Of a stretch of 64,000 nucleotides of DNA, positions 1 through 10,018 are shown piece by piece (the stretch's first letter is position 1; every line of letters starts with the position of its first letter). A program made the position numbers and the translations under genes. The DNA lies in the NCBI RefSeq assembly GCF_040183065.1, contig NC_091120.1, positions 21,857,708 through 21,921,707 of the forward strand. Direction: 5' to 3'. A model generated the notes under the pieces. That model had not been told where the DNA came from and did no database searches. It saw only the letters and a program-made list of their open reading frames with translations. This DNA is from Periplaneta americana. Its lineage: Eukaryota > Arthropoda > Insecta > Blattodea > Blattidae.

Positions 1-462
1 CTTGGCATTGACCAGTTAAAAAGTGATTAAAAATTTTAATATCTGCTATGAATCAATGATGTCACATATTTTTAATAAGCATCATTTCACTTAACAGTTT
101 CAAGTAGCTATATCATGAGAACTGGTATAGTACAGATTCTTTCCTTTATATAAATACCAACAGTTACAGCTATCCCATATTATAAATCTCCAAGTTACCA
201 AATGGTTGACTTGTAAATGTTGGAAGTATTTCATTTTGGCATTACAGTCAATCTATGTATAAAATTGCTCATTGAAAATACATGAAATGCCATAACAATT
301 GTCAATTGGAAACTTGAATTGATATTGTTGGAAGGAAATCAATACTATATGATGACGAAATTTTGCAGGATGATTGATCAATTAAAACAGTGTAGCTGTT
401 AAAATTAAATTCACACTTCATTAATTTGTAAGTAATGTAATTGTCATTGTGACTGATTATAG
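1..462 (+). other. MAEA upstream intron (3' part)
   Basis: AT-rich noncoding sequence that ends in an AG acceptor at 461-462, just before the first recognisable MAEA exon. I see no other feature in it. Its 5' end and the earlier MAEA exons are outside the window. Confidence 0.7.
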
Positions 463-613
463 AACTGTCACCATATAAAGAACTGCTGGATGAAACACGC
501 TGGGAGCGACTAGTGGAACAGTTTCGTCAAGAAAACTATCGCCTGTTCCAACTTGCCTCACAGTCTGTCTTTACTGTGGCACTGCAGGCTGGCCTTTCAG
601 CTTTGAAGACACC
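463..613 (+). CDS. MAEA: MAEA (CTLH/GID E3 ligase subunit), internal exon
   Basis: This exon encodes about 50 residues of macrophage erythroblast attacher, the E3 ubiquitin-ligase subunit of the CTLH (GID) complex that pairs with RMND5. The frame reads through SPYKELLD, then [27 protein letters not shown]. This is the stretch of the family between the CTLH/CRA region and the C-terminal degenerate RING. It starts after an AG at 461-462 with two bases of a split codon. It ends at 613 with CC of a proline codon. No GT donor fits here; the following ATATCCTTTT is a U12 AT-AC donor. Joining to 3648 gives the family sequence TPQC exactly. Upstream exons, including LisH and CTLH, lie outside the window. 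Assignment is by recognition of the protein family, not a database search. Confidence 0.9.
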
Positions 614-716
614 ATATCCTTTTATAACTCTGATAAGAAATGTCAGATATTGACAGTTAATCCTGTAAATGATTTCCAGTCATGATTTTAACGCGTTTTA
701 CACAAGAAATGCAAAA

Positions 717-727
717 AAAAAAAAAAA
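717..727. repeat. Short poly-A and CT tracts in the intron
   Basis: A short A-run lies here, and a (CT)n tract follows at about 1096-1113. The stretch from 728 to 1156 is AT/CT-rich and holds nothing else I recognise. Confidence 0.5.
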
Positions 728-1156
728 TTTGTGACTTTCTTCATCTTCTATTGGATGTTTCCGTCTTTTCATGTCATCTTTCATAGTCTCCTCCAGACAT
801 TCCTGTCCTCCTAGCTTCTTTCACTCTCTACTAGTTCCCATTCCATTCTTCTTGTTTTGAGGACTTCTTCACTTGATCCAAACATCTCATTCTTGGCCTT
901 CCTAATGGTCTCTTTTTATTATTCTCATTTCCAGTAGTCCTCTGGGTAAACTCTGGTGTTATTCTCTCTACTTAGCCAAACCATTCTGGTCTCTCTTCGC
1001 TAAGTTCTTATGTCTAACTTGAACTCTTTCTCTTATCTTTATATTGCTGATTCTGTCCCTCCTGCTTTGCAATATCCTCGTGTCTGCTTTTTTTTTCTCT
1101 CTCTCTCTCTCTCTTAGTCATTACCTAAATTTTGTGACTTAATTTTTATAAATACA

Positions 1157-1412
1157 CGATGAAAGAGTAATGGAACGGAGAAAAATTCTGTCCGGTGCCG
1201 CGATTTGAACCCAGGTTTTCAGCTCTACGTGCTGATGCTTTATCCACTAAGCCACACCGGATACCCACCCCGACGTCGGACAGAAACGTCTCAGATTGAG
1301 TTCCAACTCTTGGGTTCCCTCTAGTGGCCGCCCTCTGTACTACGTCATAGATGTCTATGAATGTAGGACTGAAGTCCACACATGTGCTGAGGTGCACTCG
1401 TTATGAGTGACT
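1157..1412 (-). mobile_element. tRNA-derived SINE, copy A (inverted)
   Basis: Read on the - strand this is a ~130 bp head, a tRNA-like part with A box (TGGCTTAGTGGATAAAGC) and B box (GGTTCAAATC), and the start of the tail. It is the reverse complement of copy C (1601-1978), so A and C can fold into a ~250 bp hairpin across copy B. It lies in the MAEA U12 intron. Confidence 0.8.
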
Positions 1413-1417
1413 AGTGG

Positions 1418-1600
1418 GGTGGGTATCCGGTGTGGCTTAGTGGATAAAGCATCAGCATGTAGAGCTGAAAACCCGGGTTCAAATCCCGGTGCCAGAGAGA
1501 ATTTTTCTCCGTTCCATTACTCTTTCATCCTATGATGACGCAGAATATCTGCATGGAAATACCATATGTACTTCGGTACATTAAAATAATATATATGATA
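1418..1600 (+). mobile_element. tRNA-derived SINE, copy B (head missing)
   Basis: The copy carries the tRNA-like part plus the 3' tail. The cloverleaf is well preserved: D stem GCTT/AAGC, anticodon stem TCAGC/GCTGA, loop ATGTAGA with T33 and anticodon GTA (Tyr type), and T stem CCGGG/CCCGG. The tail contains GTAC-TTCG-GTAC, a hairpin with a cUUCGg tetraloop. It is read as SINE rather than a tRNA gene because the same unit with the same tail occurs three times. Confidence 0.8.
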
Positions 1601-1978
1601 TGCGTAAATCACTTCGTGATTTAAGATGGCGCTTATTCCGTTGGATCCCGGCCAACTAGCCACTCATAACGAATGCACCTCAGCACATGTGTGGGCTTCA
1701 GTCCTACCTTCATAGACATCTATGACGTAGTGCAGAGGGCGGCCACTAGAGGGAACCCAAGAGTTGGAACTTAATCTGAGACGATTCTGTCCGACGCCGG
1801 GGTGGGTATCCGGTGTGGCTTAGTGGATAAAGCATCAGCACGTAGAGCTGAAAACCCAGGTTCAAATCCCGGCACCGGAGAGAATTTTTCTCCGTTCCAT
1901 TACTCTTTCATCGTATGATGACGCAGAATATCTGCATGGAAATACCATATGTACTTCGGTACATTAAAATAATATATT
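1601..1978 (+). mobile_element. tRNA-derived SINE, copy C (most complete)
   Basis: This is the longest copy: ~195 bp head, tRNA-like part from about 1808, and tail with the TTCG hairpin ending in an AT-rich run. The acceptor stem pairs 7 of 7 (TCCGGTG with CACCGGA). One T-stem pair is broken, and the anticodon loop is ACGTAGA, with C at position 33. These marks fit a SINE and not a working tRNA. Confidence 0.8.
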
Positions 1979-2177
1979 TATAAATACAGTTTTATCGTTA
2001 AGGAGTTTGGCTTCATCATTACCATCATTCATGCAGACCTAGCATCCTCATTTTTAAATAAATGACACTCGCTCTATTGAAAGGAGTTAGAAATGGGATG
2101 GTCGCATTAAATAAATACATCTTCTTGTGTGACGGAATATTGCAGCTATGGATTTTAAATAAAAATAATAATGTATG

Positions 2178-2575
2178 CAAATATGTAATCAGTTGAGGGG
2201 AATATTTGGGGCTAAGAGGAGTGAAGTTACAGGAGAATGGAGAAAGTTACACAACGCAAAACTGCACACATTGTATTCTTCACCTAACATAATTAGGAAC
2301 ATTAAATCCAGACGTTTGAGATGGGTAGGGCATGTAGCACGTATGGGGAATCCAGAAATGCTTATAGAGTGTTAGTTAGGAGGCCGGAGGGAAAAAGATC
2401 TTTGGAGAGACTGAGACGTAGATGGGAGGATAATATTAAAATGGATTTGAGGAAGGTGGGATATGATGATAGAGATTGGATTAATCTTGCACAGGATAGG
2501 GACCAATGGCGGGCTTATGAGAGGGCGGCAATGAACTTGAGGGTTCCTTAAAAGCCATTTGTAAGTAAGTAATCA
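2178..2575 (+). mobile_element. Non-LTR retrotransposon, ORF2 C-terminus (family 1)
   Basis: Two overlapping frames together give the C-terminal end of a reverse-transcriptase ORF, with RLRWVGHVARMG, then RPEGKRSL and RRRWEDNIKMDLR, ending LRVP-stop. A frameshift lies near 2340. The 3' end is AAAAGCCATTTG followed by (TAAG)n. The same family recurs at 2988 (- strand), 15180 and 46880. The copy is 5'-truncated and dead. Confidence 0.85.
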
Positions 2576-2645
2576 GTTAAGAGGAACCACGAGATTCGCC
2601 ATGCAAAAGAAACAAAAGCTCTTTTGAAATAAAAATAAAGAAAAG

Positions 2646-2984
2646 CTAAAACTTCTTGTAGTCCTTTCCAGCAGCATAATGGGCTATATACTCAATCCCA
2701 CCATTTGGTTCGAGCAATAAAAAGACCAACCAGAGAAAGTGCATGAAGAAAATAAGAAAAAATACAATATAATAAGCTAACAATTTCAAGGACAAATATG
2801 CCTTGGAAGATATAGAAGTAATTGGTCTAATGGTCTGTGACCATGGAACTATTCCCAACCACTTCGTCACCACCAGATCAAGTTCAGTCTGAAGAAGGTG
2901 AAGATAAAGGAGATCACTATAGCTGTCCTTCATGGATCCATCGCCCTGCACCGTCACCATCTTTATCATGTTCAATGAAAACAA
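2646..2984 (-). other. Unassigned open frame between two LINE tails
   Basis: A 112-codon frame lies between the 3' tails of two oppositely oriented LINE fragments. Its C-terminal half has a strongly hydrophobic stretch (AYYIVFFLIFFMHFLWLVFLLL) that could span a membrane once. A second - strand frame at about 2920-2970 contains HDKDGDGAG, like an EF-hand loop. I do not recognise the protein. It could be a terminal exon or pseudogene fragment of a gene carried into the MAEA intron, or chance. Confidence 0.2.
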
Positions 2985-2987
2985 TAA

Positions 2988-3170
2988 CTTACTTACTTAC
3001 AAATGGCTTTTAAGGAACCCGGAGGTTCATTGCCGCCCTCACATAAGCCCACCATCGGTCCCTATCCTGAGCAAGATTAATCCAGTCTCTACCATCATAT
3101 TCCTCCTCCCTCAAATCCATTTTAATATTATCCTCCGACCTACGTCTCGGCCTCACCAAAGGTCTTATTG
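2988..3170 (-). mobile_element. Non-LTR retrotransposon 3' end (family 1, inverted)
   Basis: The reverse complement reads the same RRRSEDNIKMDLRE...WINLAQDR...NLRVP end as the copy at 2178, with its (TAAG)n tail at 2985-2996. Only the last ~60 codons remain. Confidence 0.75.
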
Positions 3171-3177
3171 TTTGGTT

Positions 3178-3300
3178 TCGTAACAAGCTGTTTTTTACGG
3201 TGATGGGTTGTTAGCCCTTCGCCCAACCCCCAAGCTGGAGGACCACCCCTTATCGGCTGTCCACGACTGCTTATTCAATATATTCGCAATATAACTTCCT
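3178..3300. repeat. Unclassified interspersed sequence
   Basis: A GC-richer stretch (GTGATGGGTTGTTAGCCC and on) directly follows the inverted LINE end. Its base composition differs from the intron around it. I cannot assign it to a family from the sequence alone. Confidence 0.35.
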
Positions 3301-3404
3301 CCAATACAGCTATATATATGTCAATATATATAAGTTGAACATGGAGTAAGGCCGCTAAGGGAAAAGAGCCAAAGAAAAAAGATTCAATCCAATGTGGTGG
3401 GTTG

Positions 3405-3495
3405 AACTTCAGCATAGCTCAATGGTTAGAGTGCCCAGTGCATAGAACTGTGAGATCCGGGTTTGATCGTCGATGCCGGTGCAAATTTTTTTTCT
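3405..3495 (+). mobile_element. tRNA-like SINE head (second family)
   Basis: An A-box-like TAGCTCAATGGTTAGAG and a degenerate B box (GGGTTTGATCG) are spaced as in a tRNA, followed by a T-run. This is probably a decayed SINE head about 150 bp upstream of a MAEA exon. Confidence 0.5.
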
Positions 3496-3647
3496 GTTAA
3501 TAAATTCTAGCCATTCAGCTAATGTACTCATGAATTAAATATGCCATTATTTGTGTTATATAAAAAGTTTCATTTGTTTTAATTTGTGTGAAAATATGCA
3601 TTACATTCTCATTCAGATGTGAAGTAAAGATCCTTAACTGTCATCAC

Positions 3648-3843
3648 TCAGTGCTACAGCAATGTACGTGACAGTCGCAACCCCAGCTGCCCAGTGTGTC
3701 AGGACTCCCTCAACGAGCTTGCACAACCATTGCCATTCGCCCATTGTTCACAGTCACGTTTGGTCTGTGCCATATCAGGTCTCCCTTTGAATGAACATAA
3801 CCAACCAATGATGCTGCCTAATGGATACGTTTATGGAGAACAG
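3648..3843 (+). CDS. MAEA: MAEA degenerate RING exon
   Basis: The exon encodes 65 residues of the GID-type (degenerate) RING domain, the part that contacts E2 enzymes in the CTLH complex. Visible are [23 protein letters not shown], and the invariant [10 protein letters not shown]. It begins after the AT-AC intron with one base that completes proline, giving PQCY. It ends in GAA CAG before a normal GTAAAG donor at 3844. The frame is clean. Codon use and conservation mark it as a functioning host exon. The spacing of Cys and His (CPVC...AHC...LVC) agrees with the family. Confidence 0.93.
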
Positions 3844-4149
3844 GTAAAGTATTATATTGGTAATGGTATCAATACATTTCAACAAAGTAATTGTAAATGT
3901 AATTAATAATTATTATTTCTCCGGTGGGCGGGCAAAAGGGCTTAAGTCATTACTTTTTGTGATACAAGATTTTAATTTTATATTCCTTCATTAAATCCGT
4001 TTCCTAAAAGAGATCCTAAAATCAGTGACATCAATAATAAAGAAAATCATGTAATAGCCGAAACATGTCCCTTTTCGGATTTACAACAGTAGCAAATTTC
4101 TCTGTAAATTTCTCATAGAGTGACTTAAGCCCTTTTCCCACCTACCAGA

Positions 4150-5190
4150 GATTTAATATATTGCAAAGAATGCGGGAAACAAGAGAGAAAAAAATCAGAT
4201 TATGGGTTCAAAACCTCCTTAAGGTATGGTTACACGTCGCTACTTTTGCAGTGATGCAGTACAAAAAACTGTGCAACTCTCGTACTGCGATGTGTGAACA
4301 ACGGTGCAACCCGAGAAGTAGCGGCTGCCGAACCTGCTGCCCGCTGCTTTTCCATGCTGCGCGCAGCTTAAAAGTAGCGACGTGTGAACAGGGTTCTCAG
4401 GGTTGCAGCCGCAGTATTTTTGATATCGGTTTTGTTGAAACTTTTGCTGCAGTTGCGGCCAGTGTTGCCACCCAAATGTGCCAATGATACTTTTATTGTT
4501 TGGATGTATTTTAATATTAGATGTGATGAAAATAAATTACTTGTAACAGTTATTAAATACACAACACGGTTTGAGCATATTTGCTGACGATATAATTCAC
4601 TTTTTTAATTTTCTGAAGCATAGTTTCAAACAGGAGGGTTGCCAACATTGATTACGTGAAAATGCTGTTTTTTAAAGTTTTATAGTAAAAATAATGCCAA
4701 TTTCTGAATACTTGTTAGGACAGAAAAGGAAATAATAGATAAGTAAGTTTTCGCATGAGTTTATTAATAATGCGAACATAACCACAAAATGTATATTGAG
4801 AAGTCAACAAGGAGATGGAAACCTGCAGCATGACAGCGGCTGCAAAAGTAGCGCCTTGTGTGTTAACGAACTCGCAACCTCCAGTTGCAACTTTTGCTGC
4901 ACTCGGGTTGTGCAGCACGAAAAGTAGCATGCAGCGCTACTTTTGGCTTATGTGTGAACATGACACACAACTTTTGCAACTGCAGTACAAAAGTTGCGCA
5001 GCAAAAGTAGCGACGTGTGACCGTACCTTTAGACTGATTGCCTGGTTAGATTTTTTTCCGAGGTTTTCCTCAACTATAAGGCGAATGCCAGGTAATTCCA
5101 TGGCAAATCATATCACCAGATATAATTTTACTATCACCAATTCCATTGGTGTTAAATAACTTAGTAGTGGATATAGCATAATTAAATAAC
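4150..5190 (+). mobile_element. tRNA-derived SINE interrupted by a MITE
   Basis: The left part holds the B-box-like GGGTTCAAAACC (4204-4215). The right part (5029-5165) continues with CTGATTGCCTGG, TTTTTTTCCGAGGTTTTCC and the GTTAAATAACTTAGTAG tail. The SINE at 60964 has these two halves joined in the same order, so the MITE at 4222-5028 split this SINE. The outer limits are approximate. Confidence 0.7.
4222..5028. mobile_element. PIF/Harbinger-type MITE, 807 bp
   Basis: The terminal inverted repeats AGGTATGGTTACACGTCGCT and AGGTACGGTCACACGTCGCT extend to 28 bp with 2 mismatches. They are flanked by a TTA target duplication (4219-4221, 5029-5031). A 3-bp TTA/TAA duplication is the mark of PIF/Harbinger. 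The interior repeats the motif AAAAGTAGCG in both directions and has no transposase frame, so the element is non-autonomous. Confidence 0.85.
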
Positions 5191-5464
5191 CAATTGAATC
5201 AGTCATTTCTAAAAGCGCTTTATTTTAAAATTACAATGGCAATCATATCTTCATAAGCCTGGCCTTATTCTAGGATCCTTTCAGAAGTCCTGCGATTATT
5301 GTGAACCCTGCATACATCTAAATAAACATAGAATAATGCAGTAAGGTGTATTCAAGCGAGACAAATAAGATAGCATTCTTAACTGATTTTAGCAGAAAAT
5401 GCCCTTTCAGAAATGATTTCAGTTATAAAAAAATTAGTTCTCTAGAAAGTCTAAAAATAACTTA

Positions 5465-5580
5465 TCTATACTAATAATAAATCTGTAGCCAAAATTTTTC
5501 TGATAATTTTCGATTTTCCAAAAATAATTGGTGTTAACATGTATAAATCGAAAATCGCGTTTTTGAAATTTTTGTTTGTA

Positions 5581-5631
<51 letters not shown>

Positions 5632-6735
5632 TTACCTTTTCACGCGATAATGGCTGAACCGATTTATATGAAAATTGTAATATAAATTAAGTTCATTGTA
5701 ACTTAGATTTTAGGCTATATGGCATTCAAAATACATTATTTAAAAGGGGGGTTATAAGGGGGCCTGAATTAAATAAATCGAAATATCTCGCTTATTATTG
5801 ATTTTTGTGAAAAATGTTACATAACAAAGGTTTCTTTAAAAATAATTTGCGATAAGTTTTATTCCTTGAAAAATTTTGATAGGACTGATATTTAATGAGA
5901 TAAATAAGTTTTAAAATTACAATAACAATGCCGTCTAAGGCACTGTATTGAAATAAAAACAAATGAGTTCGTCTATAAGGGGCCTTGGACAACAACAATC
6001 GAAAGCTAATTAACTGTTTAATTATTATTTCACCTTTGGAAGTGTAGTTTCTCTAGATGGACATAATTCTATAATGTTATTACAGTAACTTATGAGTGAA
6101 ATTTAAGGATATACAAGACTTTTAAAATAACAATACAATACATTTTCACCGCCGCCTCAGATTATAGCGTTGTTGTTCCTGCAATAACTCCTATGTACAA
6201 AATATAAAATTTTTGAGTAGGAAGAAAAGCACATTTATTCATTCAATGGCAATGGTACATAGGAGATCGTGAATTCTTACATTTTCGAAAGAAAGAAATA
6301 TAATTACATATCACTGTTTATGCTGTATCACTATTTAAGTTATTTGAAGGGTTCAGAACCATGGTGGGCCAAGTGCCATTTACTGAATACGTAGAAAACA
6401 AGGGTTAAAATTAAGTTATTACCATAATTCAGTGGAAACATATAGCAAGTAATATAAAGTATACACATTAAAACTAAATGATATGTCAATCTTCATTAAA
6501 CTATGGTTGCATGTAATAACAATTAAGAAACGTGTTAAAGGAATTGTCATTGCACCAAATGAGTGCTCTCTGGACCAAAATGACCGCATTGAAATTATTT
6601 AAATTAAGTAACATATTAAACAATTTATCCTTCTATCAAAAACGAATGTTCCCTGGATCAAACATCCTATTTTAATTATGTAATTACTTTATATTTATTT
6701 CTAACGGGTGCAGCGGAGCGCACGGGTATAGCTAG
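5465..6735 (+). mobile_element. Non-autonomous Helitron, ~1.27 kb
   Basis: It starts with TC after a host A (5464) and ends in CTAG before a host T (6736), as Helitrons do. There is no target duplication and no inverted repeat. Near the 3' end GTGC-a-GC-GGA-GC-GCAC forms the expected hairpin about 10 bases before CTAG. It carries a (TGTC)n tract at 5581-5631 followed by AATGGCTGAACCGATTT, a phrase common in insect Helitrons. There is no Rep/helicase frame. Confidence 0.8.
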
Positions 6736-6767
6736 TACACAATATTCCAAAAGACAGGCCATCCTCT

Positions 6768-6860
6768 TTTCACGCCATGAAGGTGCATGGGGGGATGGAG
6801 GTAGAGCAGAATACTTTCATGATCTCAGTAATAGAATGAGATGGCGTCTTATACTAAAAA
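6768..6860 (+). repeat. Unclassified interspersed repeat, copy 1
   Basis: The phrases CCATGAAGGTGCATGGGG, GGAGGTAGAG and AATGAGATGG recur in the same order, inverted, at about 30105-30245. It is a dispersed repeat of unknown class lying between the Helitron and the hAT element. Confidence 0.55.
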
Positions 6861-7106
6861 ACTTCGTTATTGAACTAGCACGTTGCCCTTACTGGCAGGA
6901 GTGAGGTAATGGAATCATATCTCATCATCAGTTCAGTTCAGAAAACTACTGATTGACATCAGTAATGATGCTTCCTTTGCCCACAGAAGTGTGACTTCAC
7001 ACTTCAGAGAGACCACTTCTCAAAGTTGAACTCGGATCGAAGATATCTGTTTCCCAGGATTCTGATAATGTTACATTGTCAATCAAAAATGTTGCCAACA
7101 TTTCAC

Positions 7107-8638
7107 CACAGTTTAGTATATACAGTTGCGAAACTCAATACTTACTAAATATGCAAACATAGACAGTTGAAATATGCATCCATTGATAGTTGCTAGCCAC
7201 CAGGATCGCTACTATCGCCTCATCACAGACTCTTTCCCTAGCAGACGATAAAATGTATTGTACTTTTGATATCGTGTTCTTGCGAAAAATTAACACCTTC
7301 CTTTCACTATTGAAATACGAAATACATAAGGTTTATATATTATTTTCATAAAGTATATATTATATTTTATAAACTCACCTTCCTGGATCTTTCGGAAGAA
7401 GGATAACTCTGACCTCTTTTTCTTAGAATTTATAGTGCTACAAACATCTCCTTGTTCCATATTATTACTCAAATTATTGTATTTTAGCCATTTACAGTTA
7501 TTACAACCGATAACGAACATTTCACAGTTTTCACAACAATGCAAAATACGGCACAGTCAATGCCTTTTCGATCTAGACCAGACCGTAATATATGTTCGGG
7601 TTTTCTATTTCAGTGTATGGAGCTCAATGAATTATTATATTATAACTTTGTTGCATATAATAGCTAAGTTTTATTTAGTGTAATGTGTCCAAAAGTTCCC
7701 TTTACTTCTTGTTGCATAATAGCCTATGTTGCAGAAATAATTACAAAACTGTGTTATTTTAATGGGAAGAGAATTTTACATGTTAACATAATCTTTTCGC
7801 ATCAACATTTTAAGTTTAGAATGGAAGCTATTTTGAGGTTTAATAAAAAAGAATTTATATTGTGATTTAATACAGCACATCTACCTTCCTTAATAAAGAC
7901 AGAAAATTTACCATACCACTCCTATGAAATTAGTGTACGTACGATTGTTACTTCGTCTCTTAGGTAGTAGATAAATACAATAATTCAATACTCAATTGTA
8001 GTATTAAAATACAGACAAATTGAATGTGCGGAGTATCATACATGACATTATGCTTAATTACAATGTATAATTGCGAATTTAGGAATATAAGATATAGTAA
8101 ACATAACCTATAATATTTCCATATGAATGGCAGGGCATTGGAGACCACTAAAATTAGACAGAAAGGGGCAACTGGGACAGTAAACATAACCTATAATTTC
8201 AACATATCTAAATATCCGTGCGGTGCAACTGAAAATTATTGAATCATGCATAAATGAATGTACAAGAATTTCGCAATATTTAATCGAAATAAAGGCAAGT
8301 ATTACACATACGAACAACGTAATTTTCACACCAAAAATAATATTTCATCTCAACTCGCAAGTGATTTATGTCTGAAGTGTCTCATAATCATTGTTTTAAA
8401 TTTTATTAATGCAATTACACTACATTTTAGAGAAATATATGTTACTCGTTATGCATTCCAACTAATTTATATGGTTGAAATGCCGCCCTTCGTGATCGGG
8501 TTAAGCGAGTCACATGGTCTGCCTTATGGCCTGTATTAGATCACGATGGCAGTGACACAGCGCTCCAAGCGGCTAGCAACTATCGCGAGAAATGCAAAAA
8601 ATCATCCCAAGTTTCGCAACTGTATATACTAAACTGTG
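7107..8638. mobile_element. hAT-type non-autonomous element, 1.53 kb
   Basis: The inverted ends CACAGTTTAGTATATACAGT...GCGAAACT match for 29 bp without error. Related subterminal blocks (GATAGTTGCTAGCC) follow at both ends. The flanks ATTTCAC(C) are repeated at 7100 and 8639, a 7-8 bp target duplication that fits hAT. The interior has only short frames and no recognisable transposase. Confidence 0.8.
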
Positions 8639-8748
8639 ATTTCACCTTGATTATAATTAATCAAGCGTATATAACCATTTTTTTCTGATCAATGTACTTA
8701 CAAAGTAGGATGCCTAAAAAGTTAATATCTGTTCTCTTATTGTTTCAG

Positions 8749-8850
8749 GCCTTGGAACAGATGGCTCTTGAAAACAATGGTCAGGTCATTTGCCCCAAAA
8801 CTAAGGAGATTTATTCATTCAAGAAATTAGAAAAGGTTTTTGTGATGTAA
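8749..8850 (+). CDS. MAEA: MAEA terminal exon
   Basis: The last 33 codons and stop of MAEA: NNGQVICPKTKEIYSF...KVFVM-stop. The C-terminal VICPKTKE (Cys pairing with the RING-like fold) and the final hydrophobic-Met are typical of the family. The acceptor is TTGTTTCAG at 8740-8748, in phase with the previous exon. The stop TAA is at 8848-8850. The 3' UTR follows, and I could not place a convincing poly(A) signal. Confidence 0.93.
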   Translation, partial: ALEQMALENNGQVICPKTKEIYSFKKLEKVFVM

Positions 8851-9390
8851 ATATGAAAAATGGGTACTATTATAAATTCACAGAACAAGTGCTATATTCT
8901 TCCAAGCAGCCCTTACCAATTTGTGAATGTCGTGTACATTATTAAAATTGTGAATATATTTTGTCATTTTTCATGTTATTTCTTAATATTTGTTGCTACA
9001 GTGGATATTATTTCACTTACAATCACTTTGTATTTAAACATGTTGCAAACAACTTAGTTCACTAGTTAGCTGCAATGTATTATGCTTCTTATTATGTAAT
9101 ATTTAGACGCCATATGAAAACACTATATTATTCGATTATTATTATTTTTTTTTTTTGGAAATATATTTTGATAAAGTCCAATGCAATGCAAGTTTCTGTT
9201 TATGTACTGTACCACGTACAGATGACTGATCGTATAAATTTGTAAAATCCCTTATCCTAGAACATCTCATTTACTGTATTGATGTTGCTACAGTTTACAT
9301 TAAGTACGTAGTTCCAAGTGTATTACTACCTCCGTCTCTGTCGACAACTGTGAAGAAATGAAACATGAAAAGTGATACTGAAAGTCTGCT
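8851..9390 (+). other. Probable MAEA 3' UTR and downstream sequence
   Basis: AT-rich sequence after the MAEA stop with no gene in it. A T-run is at about 9143-9157. The mRNA end is not defined. Confidence 0.4.
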
Positions 9391-9399
9391 CTGTAGCCA

Positions 9400-9500
9400 T
9401 TTCTTCCAGTGGAAATAACAAGAACTGACTGGTATCGAACCCACATCTCATTAGAAGCCATCAGTTGACTGGCTGAATGTTGCTTAGTTATGTTTTTCAT
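9400..9500 (-). mobile_element. tRNA-like SINE fragment
   Basis: The reverse strand reads GTGGGTTCGATACCAG, a good B box, with a tRNA-like stretch before it. Limits and family are unclear. Confidence 0.35.
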
Positions 9501-9960
9501 AATCCAGTACCTCTGGCCAGTTTGATATGCGAAATTTTAGAACTTCTCGGGTAGGTAAAATAATAGTGCTACTCAAGAAGGGAACTTAAGTAATGTCATT
9601 CATTGCAGGGGGTCATTCTTTGAGGTATTTCAAACAAAAATATTTAATAAAATGTTGCTCGTTTTTGCTTCCTTTCCTAGATAAAAATTGCTTTATATGA
9701 AGCATTTTATAATATGTTTTGAGAAGCCATTGATTTAATTATCATTATGCTCATTAAATTTAAGAGAGCAATGTATTATGATGACTATTACACTCTTACT
9801 ACGTCATACTACTTTTGACCAATAAAACGGTACGAAAGGACGTATTTCAACCAATCATGTCTGCTTATCGCACAATTTTATCGTGTCCCTAGCATTTGTT
9901 TAATTTTATCGCGTCCCTAGCATTTGTTTCTTTGTTTGCCAACATTTGAAACTGCGCTGG

Positions 9961-9977
9961 TCTGGACGTCAAATATA

Positions 9978-10018
<41 letters not shown>

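Larger units (their letters stand above)
614..3647 (+). other. U12-type AT-AC intron of MAEA
   Basis: The intron begins ATATCCTTTT, the U12 AT-AC 5' splice-site consensus. It ends with branch site TCCTTAAC (3631-3638), then TGTCATCAC, so the branch A to terminal AC distance is about 10 nt, as minor-spliceosome introns require. Splicing here restores Thr-Pro-Gln-Cys across the junction, as in MAEA relatives. At about 3.0 kb it has been filled with SINE and LINE fragments (1157-3300) without losing the splice signals. Confidence 0.88.
3844..8748 (+). other. MAEA last intron (GT-AG), transposon-filled
   Basis: A standard intron of 4.9 kb with donor GTAAAG and acceptor TTGTTTCAG. At least four transposon types sit inside it: a SINE with a MITE in it, a Helitron, a hAT-like element and an unclassified repeat. 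Confidence 0.85.

Noticed and set aside
614-660. MAEA exon extended past 613 to a GT near 641
   Set aside because: The extension adds residues absent from the family, and the donor is poor. The AT-AC junction fits exactly.
1418-1490. Possible functional tRNA-Tyr gene (GTA anticodon)
   Set aside because: The same tRNA-like unit with a shared non-tRNA tail occurs three times. The acceptor stem is mismatched in this copy, so SINE is the better call.
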